Assembly (NCBI GenBank): GCA_964526035.1
Contig: CAZGKE010000031.1
Coordinates: 1-27,962, forward strand
Length of the DNA: 27,962 nucleotides
Source of the DNA: DAOMOD01 sp964526035
GTDB taxonomy: Bacteria; Pseudomonadota; Gammaproteobacteria; Xanthomonadales; BPKI01
Reading direction: 5' to 3'
Both the position numbers and the translations under genes were made by a program. Shown one piece after another: positions 8,901-14,905 of the stretch. How positions within the stretch are numbered: the stretch's first letter is position 1; the number at the start of each line of letters is the position of its first letter. The notes under the pieces are model-generated. The model saw only the letters and a list, made by a program, of their open reading frames with translations. It had not been told where the DNA came from and did not search any database.

Positions 8901-10866
8901 TGGGATCGTTGCCCAGTGCCACCACGACTTCGCTGGCGGGTCCGCTCAGTACCACCACACCCTCGTCGTCGCGCAGCTCCACCGCCACCGGGGACAACAG
9001 GGTGTCGGTCTCGGCGGTACCCGGCGAACCGGTCACCACCAGACCGGCTTCGGCCTGGAAGCGCAGGCGGCCCGCGCCGTGTCGGAAATCGTGGCCAGGA
9101 TCACCGAGATCGTTGCTGCCGGTCGCCGCAATGGCGCGCAGGCGGTCGGCGAGATCGTTGCGGTCGAAGCCGGGATGTCGCTGCTTGAGCAGCGCCGCCA
9201 TGCCGGCCGCATGGGCGGCGGCGGCCGAGGTGCCGCCGTAGGCGCCCACGCCGAACGAGACGGTGTCGACACCGGCAAAGCTCGAGAGATCGGGCTTGGC
9301 GAACTCCACGCCGGTCGGCAGACCGCCGCCCGGTGCGAGGATCGGCCCTTCGGAGCTGTCGACGAGCTGCGTCGAGGTCGCCGGATCGATCGCCGCCACC
9401 GCCAGCGCCGCCGGCGAGTCGGCGGGGAACACGAGGCTGCGGGCGGCCACCTGGAACTGCAGGTCATGGCTTGCGAAAAACTGCAGGTTGCGCGGGGTGG
9501 CCGCGCCGATGCGCGACACCGACCATCCGTAGACCCCTTCACCGGCCGCGCAGACGACCGTATCGATTGAAGCGGCGACGAACTCGATGTGCTCCTGCGG
9601 CGACTGTCCGCCGCTACCGTCCTGAGCGTTCTCGGAGCTTGCGCGCGGGGTCCAGGTGAATCCGAAGTCGCCGTCGATCAGCTCGAGCAGGATCAGATCA
9701 TAATCGTGGTCGACCACCACCCAGTCGTCCCAGAACAGTTCACCGAAAAGATGGCTGCCGTCAGGCAGGCAAAGGGGATTGCCAATGCCATCGACGATCG
9801 CGTTGACGCGATTGTTGGCGCCGCTCCAGGTGTGGATGTCGGCGTTCGCGCTGGGAGCGTAGTCGCCGCCCCAATGCCGTGCCCGCGCGTTGCCGGCCGC
9901 GTTGATGTAAAGCACACCCCCTGTTGCCGCCGCTTCGACGCGCTCGGCCACCGAGCCCGGAAGTGCGGTGCCGTCGCCGATGCCGTCCAGCGGCGCCGCA
10001 AGGCCGGAGACGATGACGTCGGCGCCGGCGAACACGGCCAGATCGACGGCGTCGCGCCAGTCGCCGACGGTATCAACGTCGTAGGCAATGAAGTCGGCGC
10101 CGGGCGCCACGTCGAATACGACCTCGAGCAGCGCATTGCCGTGTGCATCGCCGCCATCGCCGAAGGTGGCCGAGGCCAGCGGCTCCAGAGTGAGCTGCGC
10201 CGGCTGCGGCCAGTCGCCGCTGAGCTGCAGCGCGCCGATCTCACCAGTGTCGTCGTCGAAGCGATCGATCACCGCCACGGTGACGCCGCTGCCATCCAGC
10301 CCCGCCAAATGCCAGGGTTGGACGTTGCCGGCGGCGACGCCAGCGGACGTCACCGAGCCTGCCAGCGTGCGCACCCGCCGCGCCGGCGACACCTGCTGTA
10401 CGCCGGGCAGGGCAGCAAGTTCGATCAGGCGCCGCACCGGCACCCACGCCTCGGTCAGTCCCCGGTGGCCTGCACGACGGATGGTGGCACCGAGTTCATC
10501 AAGTCCGGGAAGGGCGTCCGGACCACGACCGGACACCTGATGGCGGATCTCCACCAGCACCCGATCGCCGTCGAGCAGACGTGCCGGCAGGCCGCTGCCT
10601 CCGGCCGCACTGAGCGGATCGTCCGAGACGGCGGCCACCGCGCGCACCAGGGAGGCGTGCAGCCTGCGTTCGCGCGGTCCGAGCCCGGTACGTGCAGCCG
10701 GCATCGCTTCAAGCACATCGCCGCCGCGGCCTTGGCGCAGACCCTCGCCAAGGTCCACGACCACGGCGGCAGGAGGCGACGCGGCGCTGGCCGCGGCGGA
10801 AAGGAGCAGCACTGCACCCAGCGCACGCGTTGCCGTACGCGCCGCGAGTTTCACCCGATCGATCAT
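5959..10866 (-). CDS. Large secreted subtilisin-like (S8) serine protease with multiple Ig-like domains
   Basis: A 1635-residue exported protein. A signal peptide ends near AAASA (about residue 29). A propeptide-like region (about 30-180) precedes an S8 catalytic domain with D201 (VAVIDRF), H242 (GDAHGNALLE), INAAGN as likely oxyanion site, and S547 (YGGTSAAAAHAAGMAALLK). The wide H-S spacing reflects an inserted beta-rich domain at about 350-500. Downstream come three invasin/Big-like repeats (about 626-912, motif SIDxxGxxYTL), a proprotein-convertase-P/CUB-like domain (about 936-1055), three MBG-like repeats (about 1079-1285, motif YDGxPxxV...AV.ATV.xxGF.GSA), two Ig-like domains, a DUF11 domain (about 1490-1610) and the tail VFADGFE. 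The start at 10866 has AGGGGA 5 nt upstream. The frame remains open 190 codons further, inside arsM, but that part has no homology and the signal peptide argues against it. Substrate unknown; it probably acts at the surface or outside the cell. Confidence 0.88.
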   Translation of the reverse strand: MIDRVKLAARTATRALGAVLLLSAAASAASPPAAVVVDLGEGLRQGRGGDVLEAMPAARTGLGPRERRLHASLVRAVAAVSDDPLSAAGGSGLPARLLDGDRVLVEIRHQVSGRGPDALPGLDELGATIRRAGHRGLTEAWVPVRRLIELAALPGVQQVSPARRVRTLAGSVTSAGVAAGNVQPWHLAGLDGSGVTVAVIDRFDDDTGEIGALQLSGDWPQPAQLTLEPLASATFGDGGDAHGNALLEVVFDVAPGADFIAYDVDTVGDWRDAVDLAVFAGADVIVSGLAAPLDGIGDGTALPGSVAERVEAAATGGVLYINAAGNARARHWGGDYAPSANADIHTWSGANNRVNAIVDGIGNPLCLPDGSHLFGELFWDDWVVVDHDYDLILLELIDGDFGFTWTPRASSENAQDGSGGQSPQEHIEFVAASIDTVVCAAGEGVYGWSVSRIGAATPRNLQFFASHDLQFQVAARSLVFPADSPAALAVAAIDPATSTQLVDSSEGPILAPGGGLPTGVEFAKPDLSSFAGVDTVSFGVGAYGGTSAAAAHAAGMAALLKQRHPGFDRNDLADRLRAIAATGSNDLGDPGHDFRHGAGRLRFQAEAGLVVTGSPGTAETDTLLSPVAVELRDDEGVVVLSGPASEVVVALGNDPSSGAATLSGTLGMQLLDGSAAFTDLSIDEPGFAYTLTFTPDSAAAGAESDAFNVVLGGPGVPSQLVFSVQPSTSAAGVPIAPVITIEVQDSEGEVVVTDNSTDITLVLIDDPGATGLVGNGPIVVSNGIAEFPALAIDRAGAGYRLRAQTSVFGVVGADSVPFDIAPGAATRLSLLGQPGNVAVDETLPAIEVAITDALGNPQSTDDGTIISVALLANPGGGSLSGTLSRAVSAGVASFDDLSIDAVGTGYTLLFSADIGPLEESLAIDGFSLAASQSVLRSVSGGVENHALVRGLRFTGTVAGIGGNSSFASDLRMDVTGPSGSSFAVGGFNNLAPVSWAFQGSGSSNDGTYLSSHEMIFSSLQGDFTADAGSWEFQFRNDWSGATATMQWSDVTVDLLKSDLYAVSETFAVGAAEAEVSLGNLLQIYDGTPREVSVTTDPAGLAVSVTYDGNPAAPVLPGFYDVLAEVTEAGFFGSAAGVLEVQPIAVDVTLQNLVQTFTGDPLAVTVVTDPAAVDVLVTYDGDTDLPVDVGLYDVVATVVQAGHQGSAAGTFEITAPDEVLITFFGLAQTYDGTQRVVTVTTEPPDIEVAITYDGDPQPPVTAGTYAVVATVTEPGFSGSASDALQVARAATATALASSADPSPIGEALTLTAEVSGIDPAGSVSFFDGAAAIAGCSDVVLSGAGATATAQCVTDTLPGGSRALSVEYGGDLNHLPSSGVLSQQIDSYATTLALDDLVSSSDRGAAAGFTATLSAPEGAIFDPAGTLTIHATQGAASESCQATVGVTGSHGCDITFTAPAAGVFTISASFDPDDDNFTASATTVDGEHTVLRVADLAIAKSADPPVAGPGEALDFIVEVDNLGPDEAVAVNVLDAMPAGFLGAVWVCQGESGAVCAADDGVGDIDQTVDLPAGGRLTYTIGGVLDDPLELPLVNQAMVVTGAAGFTRDPEPGNNSASVGIVGEAVFADGFEELEEAP

Positions 10867-10889
10867 GAAGTCCCCTGTAACAGGCTGGG

Positions 10890-10925
10890 AGCTGCCGGCA
10901 ACAGCCCCGCGGGGGCTCGGCAGCT
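10890..10925 (-). other. Strong hairpin in the leader of the protease gene
   Basis: Arms AGCTGCCG (10890-10897) and CGGCAGCT (10918-10925) pair perfectly, and inside them AGCCCC (10903-10908) pairs with GGGGCT (10912-10917) around a 3-nt loop, with a 5-nt bulge on one side. It lies in the 128-nt gap between arsM and the S8 protease gene, about 24 nt before the protease ATG. No run of T follows in either direction, so a classical intrinsic terminator is not supported. It could terminate arsM with Rho, or act as an mRNA leader structure. Confidence 0.5.
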
Positions 10926-10994
10926 TCGAACAAGGGGGGATGCTAGCAACAATGCGGGGCTTCAGCGACCCGCAAGCCGCGGCTCCCGAATCAA

Positions 10995-12035
10995 TCAGCA
11001 GCAGGGCGCCTCGGCGCTTGCCGGGCCGGGCGCCGCCGGCACGCAGTCGAACAGCCCGAAATGCACGGATTTGTCGCCGTCGATGCGCACATGCCGGGCG
11101 TAGCGGGTGGCACCGAGCATGTCGGCGCTGTTGCCGCAGACGCGCAGCGGGCGACCGGTTTCCAGACGATGGTGGTCGTCCAGCACGAAGGCGTGCGGCG
11201 CTTCCGGAAGGGTGCCGAGGTAGGTGGCCAGCTGCCCGTAATCCTCGCAGCGGTCCTCCAGCGGCAGCTTGAAGGCGCGTACGGTGACCGAACGGAAGGC
11301 GATCATGCCGATCCTGCGCTCGATCTCGGCATCGAGCAGCGGGATCGGTGACGCGCTGACCTGGCGAACGTCGCGGCAGCCGAGATCGGCCAGGATGCGG
11401 CGGAAGTCCTCCCAGTACATGGCCCCGCCGAGGCACTCGCCGAGCAGCACCGGGTCGTGACGCAACGGTTCCGGCACGCGACGCTCGGCGAACACGTCGG
11501 AAAAGAACAGCTCGCCGCCAGGTTTCAGCACGCGAAAGATTTCCGCGAACACCCGATCCTTCTGCGGCGACAGGTTCATCACGCAGTTCGACACCACCAG
11601 GTCTACGCTGGCATCGGCGATGCCGGCCGCAGCCAGGTCCTCGATGAAACCTTCGACGAACTCGACGTTGGACTGCGCATGTCCGAAGCGCTCGGCGTGC
11701 CAGCCGCGATGCCGACGCGCCACGTCGAGCTGCTCCGCGGTCATGTCAATTCCGGTGACGCGACCCTGCGGTCCGACCAGACGCGACAGCATGTAGGCAT
11801 CGCGACCGCTGCCGCAGCCGAGATCGAGCACGCTGCAGCCGTCGAGTCCCGGCGGCAGCGGTGCGCCGCAGCCGTAGAAGCGCTCGCGCACCTCCGGGTG
11901 CACGTCGCCCAGCAGCGCACGTAGGGCCGGCGTCAGCGACTCGACGCTGCAGCATGCGCCGGTCTTCAGATCGGCGCTGCTGGAAAGCACCTCGCCGTAA
12001 TAGCGGCGAACCTCGGCGTGCACGCTGTCGTTCAT
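10995..12035 (-). CDS. arsM: Arsenite S-adenosylmethionine methyltransferase (ArsM)
   Basis: Methylates trivalent arsenic using SAM, yielding methylated and eventually volatile species. The 346-residue protein has the SAM-binding motif VLDLGCGSGRDAYMLSRLVG (69-88), the acidic loop TGIDMT (94-99), and VVSNCVMNLSPQKD. The four cysteines of the ArsM/AS3MT family are recognisable: C29 (ACCSVE), C56 (YGCGAPLP), C151 (SNCVMNL) and C201 (GECLGGAMYWEDF). The last pair has the 50-residue spacing seen in the human enzyme. The protein ends in Cys-Cys, a possible additional metal-binding pair. GAGG lies 10 nt upstream of the ATG. No arsR-like regulator or other ars gene is nearby; its neighbour upstream is a DoxX-family gene. 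Confidence 0.9.
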   Translation of the reverse strand: MNDSVHAEVRRYYGEVLSSSADLKTGACCSVESLTPALRALLGDVHPEVRERFYGCGAPLPPGLDGCSVLDLGCGSGRDAYMLSRLVGPQGRVTGIDMTAEQLDVARRHRGWHAERFGHAQSNVEFVEGFIEDLAAAGIADASVDLVVSNCVMNLSPQKDRVFAEIFRVLKPGGELFFSDVFAERRVPEPLRHDPVLLGECLGGAMYWEDFRRILADLGCRDVRQVSASPIPLLDAEIERRIGMIAFRSVTVRAFKLPLEDRCEDYGQLATYLGTLPEAPHAFVLDDHHRLETGRPLRVCGNSADMLGATRYARHVRIDGDKSVHFGLFDCVPAAPGPASAEAPCC

Positions 12036-12074
12036 GCTGTCACTTCCTCGAATGTCTTCCTGTGCATCATGACG

Positions 12075-12118
12075 CGATCGGGCGTCGGCGGCGCGCCTGG
12101 CGCCTCTGCACCCGATCG
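12075..12118. repeat. Inverted repeat between the DoxX gene and arsM
   Basis: CGATCGGG (12075-12082) and CCCGATCG (12111-12118) are perfect 8-bp inverted arms around a 28-nt GC-rich spacer. It fills the 83-nt gap just after the DoxX-gene stop and before arsM. No T tract is present. It could be a weak terminator or attenuator, or a binding site for a regulator of arsM; the sequence cannot tell which. Confidence 0.35.
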
Positions 12119-12802
12119 TTACCCATGCTGGAGCCGGCTATGGCGCGCACGCCAGAGGATCATGCCTGCGCCGATCGCGCCCGCAGCGGCCAGGCTCAGG
12201 CCCACCGTCGGGAACAGGGTCGCCAGCAGCAGGCCGAAGCCGATGCCGCCCCATGCCCAGGCCAGGCCATCGGCGATCGCCCGCTGCTCCGCGGGGAGCA
12301 GCCACTGCGCAAGCAGATGGTCGACGCTCAATTTGCCGGGCCCGGACAGCACCAGCGGCAGCAGCATCAGCGCAAACAGCAGCGGCAGCTTGAAGTTGCC
12401 GAAGCCTTCGTCGCGGATCGCGTAGCCTTTCCACAGCTCGCCCATCGTGCCGAAGCTGTCAGGCCAGTGCACCGCCGCCACCGCGACGAAAGTCAGTCCC
12501 AGCAGCGAAAAGGCGATGAAGCGGGTGAACAGCCCGACCACCAGAGCGAAGGCGCCGATGACCTCAAACCATGTGGCGAGAAACCAGCTCAGCTCGGTCG
12601 GAGCGTGGTTGAATGGAAACGGGAGCTTGTCCTGTACATGGCCGAACCAGTTCTGTCCGCGAAGCTTCTCGAAACCGGCCTCGCCGAACTCCCAGGCGAG
12701 AATCAGGCGCAGGCCCAGCGGCGCGAACCACGCACCGAGCCCTTCAAGTCTTGCGGTGGTGGCGCGCCACAGTGCGCCGACGGACGGGTTGGATGAATGC
12801 AT
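12119..12802 (-). CDS. DoxX-family membrane protein
   Basis: A 227-residue integral membrane protein of the DoxX family, whose members are often linked to redox or detoxification roles. Recognisable parts are the first helix with RLILAWEFGEAGFEKL (about 32-47), the segment ELSWFLATWFEVIGAFALVVGLFTRFIAFSLLGLTFVAVAAVHWPDSF (about 70-117), a third hydrophobic stretch LPLLFALMLLPLVLSGPGKLSVDHLL, and a C-terminal hydrophobic pair. The last part is longer than the common DoxX length of about 130-150 residues, so this belongs to a longer subgroup. AGGAG lies 9 nt before the ATG at 12802. It is upstream of arsM on the same strand with an 83-nt gap. Biochemical function is not known from sequence. Confidence 0.85.
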   Translation of the reverse strand: MHSSNPSVGALWRATTARLEGLGAWFAPLGLRLILAWEFGEAGFEKLRGQNWFGHVQDKLPFPFNHAPTELSWFLATWFEVIGAFALVVGLFTRFIAFSLLGLTFVAVAAVHWPDSFGTMGELWKGYAIRDEGFGNFKLPLLFALMLLPLVLSGPGKLSVDHLLAQWLLPAEQRAIADGLAWAWGGIGFGLLLATLFPTVGLSLAAAGAIGAGMILWRARHSRLQHG

Positions 12803-12906
12803 GTTCTGGTCTCCTTGAGGCGCAGAAGACCCGGCGAACGCACCGATGCTTTCAATCCTGCTGTGACCGACTCATTCGCGTCGACACCGCAGCGCCGGGC
12901 ACAATC

Positions 12907-13137
12907 TCAGCCCCGATAAACCGCGGCGTGGATACAGGAGAGGATGCCGACCGCGAACCAGCCAAAGGGCGCGAAGCCCAGGGTGATGAGGAAGGTCAGT
13001 CCGCCCGCGATGGCGGCGAACAACAGCCAGAAGAGCGCCCACAATATGCGACCCTGCACCAGCTGGCCGAGGCCGGGGATGAAGAGACTGCAGAGCGCGG
13101 CGATGACATTGCCGGCGCTGCCGGGTCCGGTGCTCAT
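12907..13137 (-). CDS. Small membrane protein, TM2-like (76 aa)
   Basis: A 76-residue protein with two or three hydrophobic segments. The stretch SLFIPGLGQLVQGRILWALFWLLF (about 17-40) resembles the PGLGQ-x-x-x-G-R/K motif common to TM2-like and related small membrane proteins. A second segment, GGLTFLITLGFAPFGWFAVGILSCIHAAVY, follows. AGGAG lies 10 nt before the ATG at 13137, supporting the start. It is divergent from ada and 104 nt upstream of the DoxX gene on the same strand. I cannot assign a function. Confidence 0.78.
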   Translation of the reverse strand: MSTGPGSAGNVIAALCSLFIPGLGQLVQGRILWALFWLLFAAIAGGLTFLITLGFAPFGWFAVGILSCIHAAVYRG

Positions 13138-13266
13138 GGCGTTGGAACTCCTGGATGGATATGCGCGCCGAGTCTAACCATCCCGTAGGCAGCGTCCGCT
13201 GAACGACCGAATTCGGTGTCGATTCTCCGGTGGCATCGGATCGCAGGCAGAGGCTAGTCTTGCGCC

Positions 13267-14361
13267 ATGAACACCGTCACCCCCAACCTGCCGCCGCGTG
13301 CGGAGATGCTGCACGCCTTTCTGGCCGGCGACCGCAGTTACGAAGGCATCTTCTATACCGCGGTGCGCACCACCGGCATCTTCTGCCGGCCGACCTGCAG
13401 CGCGCGCAAGCCCAAACCCGAGAACGTCGACTTCTACGCCAGCACCGACGATGCGCTCGCCGCCGGCTTCCGTCCCTGCAAGCGCTGCTGTCCTCTCGAC
13501 GCACGCAGCGCACCGGACTGGGTGCAGTGCATTCTCGACGAGGCCGAACGCGGCGACGACCGCCGCTGGTCAGACGAGACCTTGCTCGAGCGCGGCGTCG
13601 ATCCGGTGCGCCTGCGGCGCTGGTGCAAGCAGCACCTCGGCATGAGCTTTCATGCCTGGCTGCGTTCGCGTCGTCTGGGTCGCGCGCTCGGCAGCCTCAA
13701 GGCCGGTGACTCGGTGGATGCCGCCGCCATCGACCATGGCTTCGAGTCGAGTAGCGGCTTCCGCGAGGCGCTCGGCAAGACCTTTGGCGCCAGCGCAGCG
13801 GCACTGCGTGAGGCAACGCCGCTCTACTACCGGCGACTGCTGACGCCGCTCGGGCCGATGATCGCGATGGCCGAGAAAAAGGGCCTGGTCCTGCTCGAAT
13901 TCCTCGACCGTCCCGCGCTCACTGCGGAACTGGAGGAGCTGAAGGCACGCTACGGATACGCGGCCGCGCCCGGCAGTCACGCCCACCTCGACCAGGCCGA
14001 AGCCGAACTGGCCGAGTATTTCGCCGGCCGCCGCCGGCACTTCGATGTGGCTCTCGCGCCGCCCGGCAAACCGTTTGAAAGCCTCGTATGGCAGCGCCTT
14101 CTGAGCATCCCCTACGCCGAAACCCTGAGCTACGGAGAACTCGCCCGCGAAGTCGGCAAGCCCGGTGCCGCGCGCATCGCCGGCTGGGCCTGCGGCCGCA
14201 ACCGCATTGCGGTGATCATCCCCTGCCACCGCGTGGTGGCAGCAGATGGCGCACTCACCGGCTACGGCGGCGGCAAGGCGCGCAAGGCGTTTCTGCTCAG
14301 GCTGGAGCGTGATGCCGTAACCGCGATGCGTGCGCAAACCGATGGCCGCGAATCACCATGA
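13267..14361 (+). CDS. ada: Ada: methylphosphotriester and O6-methylguanine DNA methyltransferase / regulator
   Basis: Bifunctional alkylation-damage repair protein and, in its methylated form, transcription activator of the adaptive response. The 364-residue protein has the complete three-part layout. The N-Ada zinc domain has C40 (methyl acceptor, FCRPTC), C44, C71 and C74 (RPCKRC). An AraC-type HTH region follows at about 100-183. The MGMT/Ogt domain at about 188-350 has acceptor C320 in IIPCHRVV and the YG-GG-ARKAFLL tail. These positions are within one or two residues of E. coli Ada. No convincing Ada box was found in the 129-nt gap upstream. Its TGA overlaps the ATG of the following DUF1203 gene (ATGA at 14358-14361), implying translational coupling. 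Confidence 0.96.
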   Translation: MNTVTPNLPPRAEMLHAFLAGDRSYEGIFYTAVRTTGIFCRPTCSARKPKPENVDFYASTDDALAAGFRPCKRCCPLDARSAPDWVQCILDEAERGDDRRWSDETLLERGVDPVRLRRWCKQHLGMSFHAWLRSRRLGRALGSLKAGDSVDAAAIDHGFESSSGFREALGKTFGASAAALREATPLYYRRLLTPLGPMIAMAEKKGLVLLEFLDRPALTAELEELKARYGYAAAPGSHAHLDQAEAELAEYFAGRRRHFDVALAPPGKPFESLVWQRLLSIPYAETLSYGELAREVGKPGAARIAGWACGRNRIAVIIPCHRVVAADGALTGYGGGKARKAFLLRLERDAVTAMRAQTDGRESP

Positions 14362-14831
14362 ACCCCGCATTTCAGCTGGTCGGCATCGACCACGTGCAAT
14401 TCGAACCCTTGTTCAACCTTCCCGACTGGCAGTTGGCGGGGTACCACGCGCAGCGCTGCATCGCTACGGAGAGTCGGGGGTTTCCCTGCCGCGTCAGCCT
14501 GGAGGACGCTCGGGAGGGCGAGGAGCTGTTGCTCTTGCCCTATCTGCACCAGCCAGCGGATTCACCCTATCGTTCCTCCGGGCCCATCTTCGTGCGCCGC
14601 GGCGCCACGCAGCGCAAGCTCACTCCAGGCGAGGTGCCGCCCTACGTCAGCAGCCGCCTGATGTCCGTTCGAGCCTACGCCGCAAGCCACATGATGGTGG
14701 CAGCCAGCGTGTGCAAAGGTTCCGACGCGGCGCAGGTGATTGCCACGCAGTTCAGCAATGGCCAGGTGGCATACATCCATCTGCACAATGCAGAGCGAGG
14801 CTGCTTCTCCTGTCAGGTCCTGCGCGCCTGA
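14358..14831 (+). CDS. DUF1203-family protein
   Basis: A 157-residue soluble protein matching the DUF1203 family as I know it: an N-terminal FQLVGIDHVQFEPLFNLPD block, the central GFPCRVSLEDAREGEELLLLPY and HQPADSPYRSSGPIFVR segments, and a C-terminal part ending in the CFSCQV region. Several conserved Cys (C44, and the CFSC pair) and His residues are present, but no catalytic role is established. Its start codon overlaps the ada stop, so it is probably made from the ada mRNA, which hints at a role in or after alkylation stress; that is inference from context only. Confidence 0.85.
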   Translation: MNPAFQLVGIDHVQFEPLFNLPDWQLAGYHAQRCIATESRGFPCRVSLEDAREGEELLLLPYLHQPADSPYRSSGPIFVRRGATQRKLTPGEVPPYVSSRLMSVRAYAASHMMVAASVCKGSDAAQVIATQFSNGQVAYIHLHNAERGCFSCQVLRA

Positions 14832-14859
14832 ATCGCGCGGGATCGGGCGGCGTCGCGAC

Positions 14860-14891
14860 AAAAAAAAGGGCGCCCGGCGAACCGGGCGCCC
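14860..14891 (-). terminator. Rho-independent terminator of the P-domain/DUF11 gene
   Basis: A perfect 10-bp stem, GGGCGCCCGG (14868-14877) with CCGGGCGCCC (14882-14891), closes a CGAA loop. On the minus strand it is followed by eight T (plus-strand A run at 14860-14867). It lies directly after the minus-strand gene that ends at 14906. The convergent DUF1203 gene ends 28 nt away on the other side; the T run favours minus-strand use. Confidence 0.93.
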
Positions 14892-14905
14892 CGTCACTCA
14901 TGGAC

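Noticed and set aside
8032..11103. Two further long plus-strand frames (8032-9570 and 9589-11103)
   Set aside because: Both are antisense to the S8 protease and have low-complexity composition with no recognisable motif.
10867..11436. A 190-codon upstream extension of the protease frame
   Set aside because: It overlaps arsM in another frame on the same strand; a signal peptide and ribosome binding site place the start at 10866.
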